In this document: in pieces, positions 1 to 8,659 of the stretch | Position numbering within the stretch: the first letter of the stretch is position 1 | Layout of the letters: each line of letters opens with the position of its first letter | Translations under genes and position numbers: made by a program | The notes under the pieces: generated by a model | What the model was told of the DNA's origin: nothing | The model's input: only the letters and a program-made list of their open reading frames with translations | Database searches by the model: none | Assembly: GCA_964419055.1 (NCBI GenBank) | Contig: CAYQNU010000010.1 | Coordinates: forward strand, 1 to 64,000 | DNA length: 64,000 nucleotides | Direction: 5' to 3' | Source of the DNA: CAYQNU01 sp964419055 | Lineage (GTDB): Bacteria > Bacteroidota > Bacteroidia > Flavobacteriales_D > Parvicellaceae

Positions 1-94
1 TGACAGACCTATTAATAATATCAAAAACCAATTAATTTAATTTCACCCAACGGGTAATACAATATAAAAGTTTCATTAAAACGAAACATTTTGT

Positions 95-102
95 TAAATT
101 TG
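95..102 (+). promoter_or_regulatory. Putative -7 box of the toxin-antitoxin operon
   Basis: TAAATTTG matches the Bacteroidota -7 consensus TAnnTTTG and lies 21 bases before the toxin ATG. No convincing -33 TTG is present at the usual 19-base spacing, so the assignment rests on the -7 element alone. Confidence 0.45.
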
Positions 103-123
103 CAGTATTGAATTAAATATTAA

Positions 124-480
124 ATGGACAAACTTTTTGAAATTACATTTTTAGAAGAAGCATTTGAATTCTTAAAAGGACTAGATCGAAAACATTATGA
201 GAAGATTCTTTACAACATCCGTAAAGCACAAATTGGACATGACCCTGAACTATTCAAAAAACTTAACAATGAAATATGGGAATTTAGAACTCTATATCAA
301 GGTCTTCAATACAGACTACTCGCATTTTGGGACAAAACTTCTACTACAGAAACGTTAGTTATATCAACACACGGATTTATAAAAAAGCGGAGTAAAGTTC
401 CTGATACCGAATTACAAAAGGCCATTCAACAACGGACACAATATTTTGAAGAAAAACAATTAAAAAATAAGAAAAAATGA
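124..480 (+). CDS. higB: RelE/HigB-family toxin (phage-derived Gp49-like)
   Basis: A 118-residue protein with the length and layout of HigB/Gp49-like toxins, which are RelE-fold ribosome-dependent mRNA endonucleases acting in the cytoplasm. Visible hallmarks are a basic N-terminal helical half with LDRKHYEKIL, the central segment EIWEFRTLYQGLQYRLLAFW in which a Glu, an Arg and aromatic residues sit on the beta-sheet core, and the late motif LVISTHGFIKKRSKVPDTE, typical of this family. The next gene overlaps it by four bases (ATGA) and encodes an XRE antitoxin, so the order is toxin first as in HigBA. The family assignment is strong from context and motifs. Activity cannot be judged from sequence. 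The host-inhibition and HigB name are inferred from family. Confidence 0.85.
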   Translation: MDKLFEITFLEEAFEFLKGLDRKHYEKILYNIRKAQIGHDPELFKKLNNEIWEFRTLYQGLQYRLLAFWDKTSTTETLVISTHGFIKKRSKVPDTELQKAIQQRTQYFEEKQLKNKKK

Positions 481-791
481 AAACATATACATTAGACCAA
501 GTACAAAATACACTTATTGGAAAGGTTGGAACTACTGAAAGAGACATTTTTGAATATGAACTTCAAATGGACTTAATCGGAAAAGCCATTAAACAAACCC
601 GTCAAGAACGTAATTTAACGCAAGAAGATTTAGGGAAACTTATAGGTGTTCAAAAAGCTCAAATTTCACGACTTGAAAATAATGCCAGTAATGTAACAAT
701 CGACACTCTATTGAGAGTTTTTACAGCATTGAAAGCGAAAGTGAAATTACAAGTGGAACTCTCTAACCTAAATATTAGTGTAGGGAAGTAA
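477..791 (+). CDS. higA: HigA-type XRE-family antitoxin
   Basis: A 104-residue protein with a helix-turn-helix of the XRE/Cro type at about residues 35-90. The recognisable core is IKQTRQERNLTQEDLGKLIG followed by VQKAQISRLENN and a third helix. Such antitoxins bind and neutralise the partner toxin and repress the shared promoter, here probably at 95-102. Its ATG lies inside the end of the toxin gene (ATGA overlap), implying translational coupling. The roughly 34 residues before the HTH presumably contact the toxin. No other member of a mobile element flanks the pair, though it lies in a gene-poor, repeat-like patch at the window edge. Confidence 0.87.
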   Translation: MKTYTLDQVQNTLIGKVGTTERDIFEYELQMDLIGKAIKQTRQERNLTQEDLGKLIGVQKAQISRLENNASNVTIDTLLRVFTALKAKVKLQVELSNLNISVGK

Positions 792-838
792 TGCGGCAAA
801 AAAAACCGTTAAAGTCACCTTTCCTTTTAGTTGATTAA

Positions 839-958
839 TTTGTATTTTCCACTGCTGAAGACGCTACAGAAGATCCAAAAACAGAAGAATACCTCATACT
901 TCTCAATAAATTAAAAAATCCTGATTTGTATGAATCGGGATTTTTTTTTGTCTTATAG
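839..958 (+). pseudogene. Possible coding remnant, 39 codons, no start
   Basis: The forward frame from 839 to the TAG at 956-958 reads as a plausible acidic, protein-like segment (STAEDATEDPKTEEYLILL and onward) before running into the terminator hairpin. It follows an in-frame TAA and has no ATG, GTG or TTG near its beginning in a sensible place. It could be the 3' end of a deleted gene whose own terminator survives at 916-949, or a chance open frame. I do not recognise a family. Confidence 0.25.
916..949 (+). terminator. Rho-independent terminator
   Basis: The arms AAATCCTGATT (916-926) and AATCGGGATTT (933-943) pair over 11 positions with one G-U, with a six-base loop and an uninterrupted T run to 949. 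It most likely ends the toxin-antitoxin transcript. Confidence 0.8.
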
Positions 959-983
959 CGAAACCGCTCTAACCTACTAAAAT

Positions 984-1013
984 TTTGATGTGTTGGAAAA
1001 TTTACTATATTTG
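984..1013 (+). promoter_or_regulatory. Bacteroidota-type promoter
   Basis: TTTG at 984-987 and TATATTTG at 1006-1013 are separated by 18 bases, matching the TTG-N19-TAnnTTTG pattern closely. It would start transcription near 1020 and leave a leader of about 100 bases before the TTG start of the gene at 1120. Confidence 0.6.
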
Positions 1014-1119
1014 AAAAATAAACCGAAACAAACCTTCACCAAGCATGTACAATTTGATTGTATAAGCGAAGTTTTATATAGGATATATACAGGCGGAAAA
1101 TTTAAACAACCCTACATAG

Positions 1120-1725
1120 TTGGATTTTAATATAAAGGAATACGTTACAAAATTCGAACCCGGGAAAGGTTTGACAGATATCCTTGTTAAAATATTTAAG
1201 TTCGTTTTATTAATTATTTTTATCCCTATTCTTTTAGTCAGCTGGATAATGGGACAGTTCAAAAATAACGAGACCAAAGAACCCAAGAGCGACTGGACGA
1301 TGTTCAAAGACTTTGGTGACTTTAGGTTGTTTAGACTTTCTATTTCTGAGGACGCTCTCCCGATCGATTTGGACTATCCAAAAGAAAGTGGAGACATTTA
1401 TCTATTCAAATTAAAATGTGAACCAGTAATACCTCATCTGGAAAGTCTATATTTTGATTTGAATGAAGCAGAAACGAAAGACGGATTTTATCTCATTTCT
1501 TATAACTCGACCGGAAAAGGAATGACATTGTGGTGCATTGACAAATCGACAAAAGAACTTAAGAAAGTAAGAGACTTGTTGAACATATATTGGAATCTAT
1601 TTAACGAAGACGAAGAAACTGTTAGACTTCGCGGACAAGACAAAAAATATGGGTACGATTATTTCGTGACGGAAAAACTGCCACCAACACAAGCTTTTAG
1701 TCATGTCGGCATAACAGATATTTAA
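1120..1725 (+). CDS. Unrecognised single-span membrane protein
   Basis: A 201-residue protein of unknown function. About 20 mixed-charge residues precede one strong hydrophobic span (about residues 22-43, FKFVLLIIFIPILLVSWIMG), so most of the chain (about 50-201) is probably a soluble domain on one face of the inner membrane. That domain is rich in aromatic and acidic residues and shows no motif I know. The frame begins with TTG directly after an in-frame TAG, with no ATG before the membrane span, so TTG is the only plausible start unless the 5' end has been lost. A promoter at 984-1013 supports expression. It follows the toxin-antitoxin pair but has its own promoter, and its isolation suggests an accessory gene. 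Function unknown. Confidence 0.6.
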   Translation: MDFNIKEYVTKFEPGKGLTDILVKIFKFVLLIIFIPILLVSWIMGQFKNNETKEPKSDWTMFKDFGDFRLFRLSISEDALPIDLDYPKESGDIYLFKLKCEPVIPHLESLYFDLNEAETKDGFYLISYNSTGKGMTLWCIDKSTKELKKVRDLLNIYWNLFNEDEETVRLRGQDKKYGYDYFVTEKLPPTQAFSHVGITDI

Positions 1726-1795
1726 TTTGATTATTTAGGAGTACCGCCACCCCTATAGTAAACTGTTAAATGGTCATTTTAAACAACCTCCCCTC

Positions 1796-4700
1796 CTAAA
1801 AAAATGCTCTCAACTGCACGCCACCGATGTGCACGGTGGGGTTGTCTTGGCTTTTTCGTCCGCTGTAATTGATGGTGAGCTGCAAATTGTTGGCAAAATT
1901 TTGCTGAAACGAAGCCGTCCACGTCATGTTATTGCCATTCTGAAGTGATTCTAACATTTCATAAGCCAACGGTGAATAGGTCTCGCCATTGTAATTGATG
2001 TTAATATATTTGACCTGCATATTTATCGTACCTTTTTTGAGTTTATTAAACTTCCCTTCTATCCCAAATTCGGTCATATACAATTGGTCGTTGCTCAAAA
2101 TAGGGTCATTTTGCTTTTCCTTATAATTTCCATTCACAGCCACTCGCACAAATGTGGTAGGTTGGTAAATCCATTTCAACCCATAATTTACTATATCTAA
2201 ATCATAGGTTCTGCTGGGAGCAAAATCTGATTTGTTGTATTTCTGTTCTTGTTCTACCGTTACCAAAACCGTGTTGGAATTGTCAAAATTATACCGCAAT
2301 TTGTATTCGTGCTGTACCCTATTTCGTTCGTCAAATCCCGTAAACAACAATGATTTTGTGTTCAATTGCAAATAGGTATATTCCAACCCAAATTTGGGAT
2401 TAATTCTATTAAAAAATACTGATTGCCGCATGGAGTTATTGATGGATTGCAAACTGGAATCGGGTATGGTGATCAAAAAAGGATTCAAATTGTCCCATAC
2501 ATCCTCCAATGTGGTTTTGCGTTCAGTTCTCAATGAAGTTTGTAAATTAAATCGATTGATGAAACCAATCCATTTGCTTTTGCTGGTAAGAAATGATTTG
2601 GGATTGATGGCCAATACTTCGCTCACTTGTGTGCTGAATACTTTGATGTAACTGCTGCTAGGTGTGGTAACTCGAATGTAAATAGCCTGATCGGGAAATT
2701 GAGCAATTTCAAACTCATCCAATTCTTTTATTCCATTGTCGTTATAATCTACCCAATAATAAATCCCTTGTCCTGCTGGTACTTCTATGTAGGCAAACTC
2801 TCTCCTCAATTCCAAACCACTGCCAAATTCATAGAAAAAATTACTGGTTATGCCTCCATTGAGCCACCTGGCTCGGTATTCTACCCTATTCAATAACGTA
2901 TTATCGGGTTGTTGGGTACTCACTACATTTGGATCAATGGTCAGTTTACGGTAATTTGTTCTAAAAATAAATTGATTATTGGTCGATTTAATTAACGATA
3001 CTTCCAAACCAGGATTGAGAGCTCTTGCTGCTTGAGTTAATTCATTTTGGAACAAACCAAGATCAATTCGTTCGCGATAAAATAACTTAAATCGATTGAT
3101 GGTTGAATCAGAGTTTGCAATAAAAAACTGATAATCATAAAAAGCATAACTTCCAAATGCCAACGAATCGCCTTGCTCAAAACGATTAATTTCTACTTCA
3201 TCCAAATACCCTAATTGAAAAGTATTGGATAATTCTTTTTTAACGCTGGCTTTATGTCGATAAAATCGGCTGTTTACTGCACCAGCCGATCTTAAATAAC
3301 TTCCCATAATGTTGGTTTCCAAAAATTGTGACGATTGAATGGCGTATTCTTGCTTTAATCCTTGATAAACATCGGGTTGCACAAATCCATTAACACCGTA
3401 ACGCAACGAACCTCCCTTGGTAGTGAATTGAGTTTGATAGGAGCCAATGTATTGATCGCCCAACGGGAGATTAGGAGCATTCCAATTTCGAGTAAACTCA
3501 ACATCTCTAAATCGTTCTATTTGCTGAAAATTCTTTGCTACGGTTTCAATTTGAAGGGAGTTGTTCCAAATTTTGTTTGCCGTAAATTTTTTCTTTCCAA
3601 TCAAATTATATTTTATTCCCAACCCTTGATTATCTGCTGCATCGAGGGTAGAAAAAGTATTCGCGTCATAATTACTCAAGGCAATTTCAACATTAGTTGT
3701 CCAATTTTCATTTAATTTTCGACCAACTACCAAAGTAACCATTTGCCTTTTTTTGGGGGAAATCAGCACTTTTACTGGTTCATACCTCCCATTTTTTACT
3801 AATTGACCAGCCAGAGTATCAGGTGCTATCCAACCATAAACCCTTCCAAATGGACTGTTTTCCAATTGAATATAATTACCATTGCCCGCACCAACATCCG
3901 AGAATATAATCTTATAGTATGCTGCATTGACATCTGTTGAATATTGGTAAATAGCATACCCCAAGGTATCCAATGCCTTGTATAAAACCGAATTATTGTC
4001 TTGGCCCACACTGTCTACACCATTGGATAACATCAATAATGGATTATCCCCGGCATTGAACAAAATTTCTTTGTCGGCATCATTCAATTCTTGTTGCAAA
4101 GGTTGATTTTTAGCATCCTGTTCCGAAAAAATATTCAAAGAAAAATCCCATTTATTGTAGGTAAATTTGTTGGAACTTTCAATAATCGACCGCGCATAAT
4201 TTTTATCACTGTACTGAAATTCCACCACAATTCGCTTGTCTTTGGTAATCATTCTATTGGACGTAAAGGTAATTTCGGCCGTATTGTAATCAATAATGTA
4301 ATCATTTTCTTGACCACGTTTTAGCATTTCGCCATCTATATAAACGATTTCTGTTCCGCTGAGCACAATAATAAACGGTTCGTTCTCCGCACCTTTCAAT
4401 CGATACGGCCCTTGATTATTTTCAATTCCTTGAAGTACATTTCGAGCAAATTTTCCTTTAGACACCGCCAAACTCAATCGTGTTGAAAAAAATGAAGTAT
4501 CGGCACGTTCCGAAAAATCCATTTTTCTCCATTCATAGGAGGCTCCTTGCGCACGTTTATTGTAATTAAGAAAAAAACTTTGAGGTCGTTTTAACCAAAA
4601 GTCACCTGCTGTCAATTTCCAATCTTTACTAAACAGTTGAATATATACCTGATCAAAATCTTGCAATTGTTGAGTATTTCCAGCAGGTTGAATGGGAATA

Positions 4701-5284
4701 TTATCATCACTAATGGAAGCCAAAATTTCAATATCCTCTGATATTTTTCCTGATAATTGTAGATTTAAGGTGGAGTTGACCGATAAATTTTGATTGTTGC
4801 CAAACAACACTCCCCTACTCACACTACCGGTTCTATTAATTCCCGAAGATTGAAATAAATCGGAAGAATTACCATTTTTTGCAGAAAATAAATAAGGGTT
4901 TTTAAACTGTAATGAATCCTTTGAACGCAGCAATGAGCTATCCTTGTGGGAATAAACAGTCGAAAAATCGAACGATAATATTCGGTATCTTACTATTACC
5001 TCAACAGGCAATTCACCTTTCCATTCTATTATGGCCTTTACAAAATCAATCGAATAAAGACTATCATCAATAATTTGATTGGTTTTACTCAAAATCATAA
5101 AATCTCTCATGGCAATAGAAACCGAATCAAAGGAAGTTTTTTGGGTGGTTAACAGTAGGGATTTTTGTACGTAATTACTTTGCCCATAACTTATTACAGG
5201 TATAAAAAAAATAAGCACGTAAAGAAACCTATTTTTAAAATTAATTAGGCATTGAGTATTCAATTCGTTAATTAAAAAGTACAA
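1796..5284 (-). CDS. Very large outer-membrane beta-barrel protein, SprA-like in parts
   Basis: A 1162-residue exported protein. A hydrophobic signal segment ends near residue 35 (after ISYGQ). The body is almost entirely alternating amphipathic strands and ends in the aromatic-terminated strand LRAFF, the usual C-terminal signature of an outer-membrane barrel. Conserved-looking blocks include GNNQNLSVNSTLNLQLSGK, TQQLQDFDQVYIQLF, a YIDGEMLKRGQENDYIIDYN block near residue 330 and YYWVDYNDNGIKELDEFEI near residue 830. From memory such blocks recur in large Bacteroidota outer-membrane proteins, some annotated as SprA-like; full SprA (the T9SS translocon/gliding protein) is about twice this length, so this is a shorter relative at most. 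It is transcribed alone, divergent from the binding lipoprotein at 5440. Barrel localisation is firm. Function is unknown. Confidence 0.8.
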   Translation of the reverse strand: MYFLINELNTQCLINFKNRFLYVLIFFIPVISYGQSNYVQKSLLLTTQKTSFDSVSIAMRDFMILSKTNQIIDDSLYSIDFVKAIIEWKGELPVEVIVRYRILSFDFSTVYSHKDSSLLRSKDSLQFKNPYLFSAKNGNSSDLFQSSGINRTGSVSRGVLFGNNQNLSVNSTLNLQLSGKISEDIEILASISDDNIPIQPAGNTQQLQDFDQVYIQLFSKDWKLTAGDFWLKRPQSFFLNYNKRAQGASYEWRKMDFSERADTSFFSTRLSLAVSKGKFARNVLQGIENNQGPYRLKGAENEPFIIVLSGTEIVYIDGEMLKRGQENDYIIDYNTAEITFTSNRMITKDKRIVVEFQYSDKNYARSIIESSNKFTYNKWDFSLNIFSEQDAKNQPLQQELNDADKEILFNAGDNPLLMLSNGVDSVGQDNNSVLYKALDTLGYAIYQYSTDVNAAYYKIIFSDVGAGNGNYIQLENSPFGRVYGWIAPDTLAGQLVKNGRYEPVKVLISPKKRQMVTLVVGRKLNENWTTNVEIALSNYDANTFSTLDAADNQGLGIKYNLIGKKKFTANKIWNNSLQIETVAKNFQQIERFRDVEFTRNWNAPNLPLGDQYIGSYQTQFTTKGGSLRYGVNGFVQPDVYQGLKQEYAIQSSQFLETNIMGSYLRSAGAVNSRFYRHKASVKKELSNTFQLGYLDEVEINRFEQGDSLAFGSYAFYDYQFFIANSDSTINRFKLFYRERIDLGLFQNELTQAARALNPGLEVSLIKSTNNQFIFRTNYRKLTIDPNVVSTQQPDNTLLNRVEYRARWLNGGITSNFFYEFGSGLELRREFAYIEVPAGQGIYYWVDYNDNGIKELDEFEIAQFPDQAIYIRVTTPSSSYIKVFSTQVSEVLAINPKSFLTSKSKWIGFINRFNLQTSLRTERKTTLEDVWDNLNPFLITIPDSSLQSINNSMRQSVFFNRINPKFGLEYTYLQLNTKSLLFTGFDERNRVQHEYKLRYNFDNSNTVLVTVEQEQKYNKSDFAPSRTYDLDIVNYGLKWIYQPTTFVRVAVNGNYKEKQNDPILSNDQLYMTEFGIEGKFNKLKKGTINMQVKYININYNGETYSPLAYEMLESLQNGNNMTWTASFQQNFANNLQLTINYSGRKSQDNPTVHIGGVQLRAFF

Positions 5285-5403
5285 ACGACAACAATATTAA
5301 TCAAAATGAATTCGTTTAAATAAGTATCTAAACAAAAAGCTTCCTTTTTTATTGTTTTTATCATAAAAATCAAAAAAAATATTTTTTTAAAACACAAAAT
5401 ATC

Positions 5404-5411
5404 TATCTTCG
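5404..5411 (+). promoter_or_regulatory. Weak -7 box candidate before the binding lipoprotein
   Basis: TATCTTCG differs from TAnnTTTG at one position and lies 28 bases before the ATG at 5440. The A/T-only tract upstream gives no clear -33 element. Confidence 0.35.
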
Positions 5412-5439
5412 CAAATTAAAGTAGAGGATTTTATATTAA

Positions 5440-7224
5440 ATGAAGAATATGAATATAATTAAGAAATTTGTTATTTTATCGAGCGTTGCATCTTTCGCTT
5501 TGTTAACGGCTTGTGGTGGAGGTAAAAAAGATGGCCCAGGTGAAGGTGGTGGAGAATTAAAACCTGCTGAGGGTTACTTCATGGATGGGGACAAAAAAGT
5601 AAAAATTTATTACGGTGGAATATTCAGAATGAATGAGGTTGAGCAGTTTAAAAACCTTTTTCCACAAGCTATGATTGATGCGGTATCTAACCGTATTGCT
5701 TCTCAAATATATCAAGGGTTGTATAAATTTGATCAAAAATCATTGATGCCCGTAAATTGTATTGCTGAAAGTGAAGAAGTGAGTGAAGACGCTAAAGTTT
5801 GGACATTCAAAATTAGAAAAGGTATTTATTTTCACGATGATGCTTGTTTCTCTGGTGGAAAAGGTCGTGAATTAACTGCCAAAGATGTGAAGTATTGTTT
5901 TGATATGTTGTGTGAATTACGTATCGACAATCAACTTTCTGAGTTATTCACCTCTCGTGTTTTAGGGGCTCAAGAATATTATGAAGCTTCTAAAAATGGT
6001 AATAAACCAAAAGATGGTGTTAAAGGAATTGAATTAGTGGATGACAATACCATTAGAATTACCTTACACACTCCATATAGTGCTTTTCAAAGTTTATTGG
6101 CTCACAACGGTTGTTGGATATTCCCTAAAGAAGCATACGACAAATATGGTAAAGATATGCGCGTAAAATGTGTGGGTACAGGTCCTTTTAAAGTAGATGC
6201 TGTAGACGAAGGCACACAAGTACGTTTAGTGAGAAACCCTAATTATTGGGAAAAAGATGAAAACGGAAATCAATTACCTTACCTTGACATTGTAAAAATT
6301 ACTTTTACTAAAGATAAAAAATCAGAATTAGCCAATTTCAAACAAAAAAATCTTGATATGGTTTGGAAACTTCCTGTTGATGAAATGGATGAAGTATTGG
6401 TAGATTTAGAAAAAGCAATGAACGGTGGAAACACTGAATTCAAATACCAACAAATCAATGGTTTGAGTGTTCAATTCTATGCATTTAATGCGGCTAGTCC
6501 TATTTTTAATAATGTTAACGTAAGAAAAGCTTTTAATCACGCAATTGATAGAGAATCATTGGTGAAATATACGCTTAAAGGAGAAGGTGAAGCTGCAGAA
6601 CATGGACTTGTACCCAAGTTTTTTGGTTATGACAATTCAAACTTAGAAGGATTTGCTTATGATCCCGATTTGGCTAAAAAATTAATGATTGATGCCGGTT
6701 ATCCAAACGGAAAAGGGTTTCCTAAAGTAACGTTGATGATTAACGAAGGAGGTTCAACTAACACGATTCTTGCCGAAGCTGTGCACAATATGATCAAAGA
6801 AAACTTAGGGGTAGAATTAGAAATCGAAATACTTCAATTCCCAGTATTATTGGAGCGTTTTACAACAGGACAATCTGATTTCTGGCGTACCGCTTGGATT
6901 GCAGATTATCCAGATGCTTCTAACTTCTTAACCTTATTTTATGGTAAAAACGTTCCTGCTGATCCAACTGCCTATTCGTTTCCAAACTCATCACGTTTTA
7001 AAAACGCTGCTTATGATGAATATTTTGAAAAAGGAATGGCTTCTTTAGATGCTGCTGAAAGACAAAAATATTATCAAAAATGTGACAGTATTTTAATTGC
7101 AGAAGCTGCTTTTATTCCAATTTATTATGATCAATACATCCGCCTTATTCAAAATGATATCGTAGGATTTCCTATAAATGCTATGGAATTCAGAGATTTG
7201 ACAAGAGTTTTCAAATCAAAATAA
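5440..7224 (+). CDS. ABC-type oligopeptide-binding lipoprotein, family 5
   Basis: A 594-residue solute-binding protein of the SBP_bac_5 (DppA/OppA) family. A lipoprotein signal ends in the lipobox LTAC with the lipidated Cys at residue 25, followed by a Gly-rich linker, so it should sit on a membrane facing the periplasm. Family features include the early segment with FHDDACFSGGKGRELTAKDV, the block VRKAFNHAIDRESLV near residue 365, and the end typical of family 5 with AAFIPIYYDQYIRL. The usual substrates are di- or oligopeptides, occasionally sugars or nickel. No permease or ATPase gene is nearby, so the transporter partner is unlinked or the protein has another role. A paralogue lies at 39455. 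Start: ATG at 5440; a second ATG at 5449 is possible. The OmpA-like gene follows after 27 bases and may be co-transcribed. Confidence 0.9.
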   Translation: MKNMNIIKKFVILSSVASFALLTACGGGKKDGPGEGGGELKPAEGYFMDGDKKVKIYYGGIFRMNEVEQFKNLFPQAMIDAVSNRIASQIYQGLYKFDQKSLMPVNCIAESEEVSEDAKVWTFKIRKGIYFHDDACFSGGKGRELTAKDVKYCFDMLCELRIDNQLSELFTSRVLGAQEYYEASKNGNKPKDGVKGIELVDDNTIRITLHTPYSAFQSLLAHNGCWIFPKEAYDKYGKDMRVKCVGTGPFKVDAVDEGTQVRLVRNPNYWEKDENGNQLPYLDIVKITFTKDKKSELANFKQKNLDMVWKLPVDEMDEVLVDLEKAMNGGNTEFKYQQINGLSVQFYAFNAASPIFNNVNVRKAFNHAIDRESLVKYTLKGEGEAAEHGLVPKFFGYDNSNLEGFAYDPDLAKKLMIDAGYPNGKGFPKVTLMINEGGSTNTILAEAVHNMIKENLGVELEIEILQFPVLLERFTTGQSDFWRTAWIADYPDASNFLTLFYGKNVPADPTAYSFPNSSRFKNAAYDEYFEKGMASLDAAERQKYYQKCDSILIAEAAFIPIYYDQYIRLIQNDIVGFPINAMEFRDLTRVFKSK

Positions 7225-7251
7225 TTTCATTTTTTCTTAAAATCAACTCGT

Positions 7252-8241
7252 ATGAAAAGTAACTTTATTTTAGCCACTTTAATTTGTTCAGCAGTTCTAT
7301 TTGCCTGCGTTCCAGCAAGAAAATATGAAGAATTAGAAGCCAAACAAAAAGCATGTGCCGAAGAATTGGAAGTGTTGAAATCTAAATCAACTGATTTAGA
7401 AGCAAAAAATAATGAATACAAAGCTGAAATTGAGAAATTAAATGAAACAACTACTCGTCTCAAAGCAGATACAACTTTATTGGGCAAATCATTACGAATG
7501 AAGGAACAACAGTATGATAAAATTGATGAAAACAATAAACGTATTCAAGAACAGTTAGAAGCATTGCAAAAAGGTAGTGCTATCGAAAATCAAAAATTAT
7601 CGAAAGATCTTGAAGCTACCAAATTGCAATTACAAGAGAAAGAAAACGAGCTTAAAAAATTAGAGGCTGAATTGAACGCTAAAAAAGCTTCACTTGAGGT
7701 ACTTTCAAAAGAATTGGAATTAAGAGAAACACGCGTTAAGGAACTTGAGGCAATTCTTGCTAAACAAGAAGCCATTGTAAAAAACCTACAAGAAAAAGTA
7801 TCCAATGCATTGCTTTCATTTAAAGACAAAGGTTTGACCGTGGTACAAAAAAATGGAAAAGTGTATGTGAGTATGGAAGCAAAATTGCTTTTCCCATCAG
7901 GTAGCACTACAATTGAGCCTGAAGGTAAAAAAGCTCTAATTGAATTAGCTAAAGTATTACAAGATCAAAAAGATTTAGAAATATTAGTAGAAGGTCACAC
8001 AGATACCGATGCAATGAAAGGTAGTGCACATCCAAAAGACAATTGGGAATTGAGTGCATTAAGAGCAACCAGCGTAGTAAAACTGATGTTGGAAAACAGT
8101 AAAATGGATCCAAAAACCATTACCGCTGCTGGACGAAGCGAATACGTACCTGCCGATGCAAACGATAAAGCCAAAAACAGAAGAATTGAGATTATTCTCA
8201 TTCCTAACTTGGATGAACTTTATAAAATCATAAATAATTAA
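7252..8241 (+). CDS. OmpA-family lipoprotein with long coiled coil
   Basis: A 329-residue lipoprotein with lipobox LFAC and lipidated Cys19. Residues about 25-185 are a Lys/Glu/Leu-rich heptad region that should form a long coiled coil. Residues about 200-320 form an OmpA C-terminal peptidoglycan-binding domain: LLFPSGSTTIEPEGKKAL, then LVEGHTDTD, NWELSALRATSVV and KNRRIEIILIPN, which are the classic motifs. It should be anchored in the outer membrane and reach through the coiled coil to bind meso-diaminopimelate in the wall, like Pal-type tethers. It lies 27 bases downstream of the binding lipoprotein and 16 bases upstream of the DUF7793-like gene, so the three may be one transcript. The family is certain; the exact wall-tethering role is inferred. 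Confidence 0.9.
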   Translation: MKSNFILATLICSAVLFACVPARKYEELEAKQKACAEELEVLKSKSTDLEAKNNEYKAEIEKLNETTTRLKADTTLLGKSLRMKEQQYDKIDENNKRIQEQLEALQKGSAIENQKLSKDLEATKLQLQEKENELKKLEAELNAKKASLEVLSKELELRETRVKELEAILAKQEAIVKNLQEKVSNALLSFKDKGLTVVQKNGKVYVSMEAKLLFPSGSTTIEPEGKKALIELAKVLQDQKDLEILVEGHTDTDAMKGSAHPKDNWELSALRATSVVKLMLENSKMDPKTITAAGRSEYVPADANDKAKNRRIEIILIPNLDELYKIINN

Positions 8242-8249
8242 TTTTATTA

Positions 8250-8257
8250 GGGGGGGG
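8250..8257 (+). repeat. G8 homopolymer tract abutting a start codon
   Basis: Eight consecutive G bases run directly into the ATG of the next gene. Tracts of this length are conspicuous in AT-rich DNA. It is not placed like a Shine-Dalgarno site, since there is no spacer. Length change by slippage could alter translation initiation. A second G8 occurs at 39577-39584. Confidence 0.85.
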
Positions 8258-8650
8258 ATGAAAAGCGCTGAGCCACATAGTGTCAACCATCCAAAAGCTT
8301 CAATTACCTATAGAACGGATGGTATTCTTCATATTCACTATGCTGATGAATCCTTGACCTTGGAAGATTCCGTAGAAATTTTCAAACTTACCCGCCAACA
8401 CGCTCCTTGGGAAGTAGCTCCGGTGTTTTTATCAGGTGGTGGTTTTACAACATCCGATTCTGAATCAAAAAAATACAACTCCAGCCCTGAAGTTATTCGC
8501 CACTGTTCAGCGATTGCGTTTTTATCACCTACACTTGGTCAAAAAATGGTAGCCAATTTTTTTATTAAGTTTTACAAACCTGCAGTTCCTACTAAATTCT
8601 TCCTTACTGAAAACGAAGCTATAGATTGGCTTAAAGTTTTTTTAAGCTAA
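8258..8650 (+). CDS. Small STAS/SpoIIAA-like unknown (DUF7793-type)
   Basis: A 130-residue soluble protein with no signal peptide. Its length, the alternation of strands and helices (YRTDGILHIHYADES, then a helix LEDSVEIFKLTRQ, then a strand VAPVFLSGGG), the LSPTLGQKMVANFFIKFY segment and the ending with FFLTENEAIDWL resemble the Bacteroidota family of SpoIIAA/STAS-like proteins now grouped as DUF7793, whose function is not established. The late 'TENEAIDWL' segment is a common ending of that fold. The ATG is preceded immediately by a G8 tract; the frame is open upstream to 8231 but has no better start. It may be transcribed with the OmpA-like gene 16 bases upstream. Family placement is from memory and moderate. 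Confidence 0.65.
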   Translation: MKSAEPHSVNHPKASITYRTDGILHIHYADESLTLEDSVEIFKLTRQHAPWEVAPVFLSGGGFTTSDSESKKYNSSPEVIRHCSAIAFLSPTLGQKMVANFFIKFYKPAVPTKFFLTENEAIDWLKVFLS

Positions 8651-8659
8651 CTTAAGCAG

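Larger units (their letters stand above)
792..1119. other. Gap between antitoxin and unknown membrane protein
   Basis: This 328-base stretch holds no complete gene. It contains a 39-codon open stretch without a start (839-958), a hairpin terminator (916-949) and a good promoter (984-1013) for the downstream gene. A six-codon ATG reading frame at 1044-1064 lies in the leader of that gene and may be chance. Confidence 0.6.
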
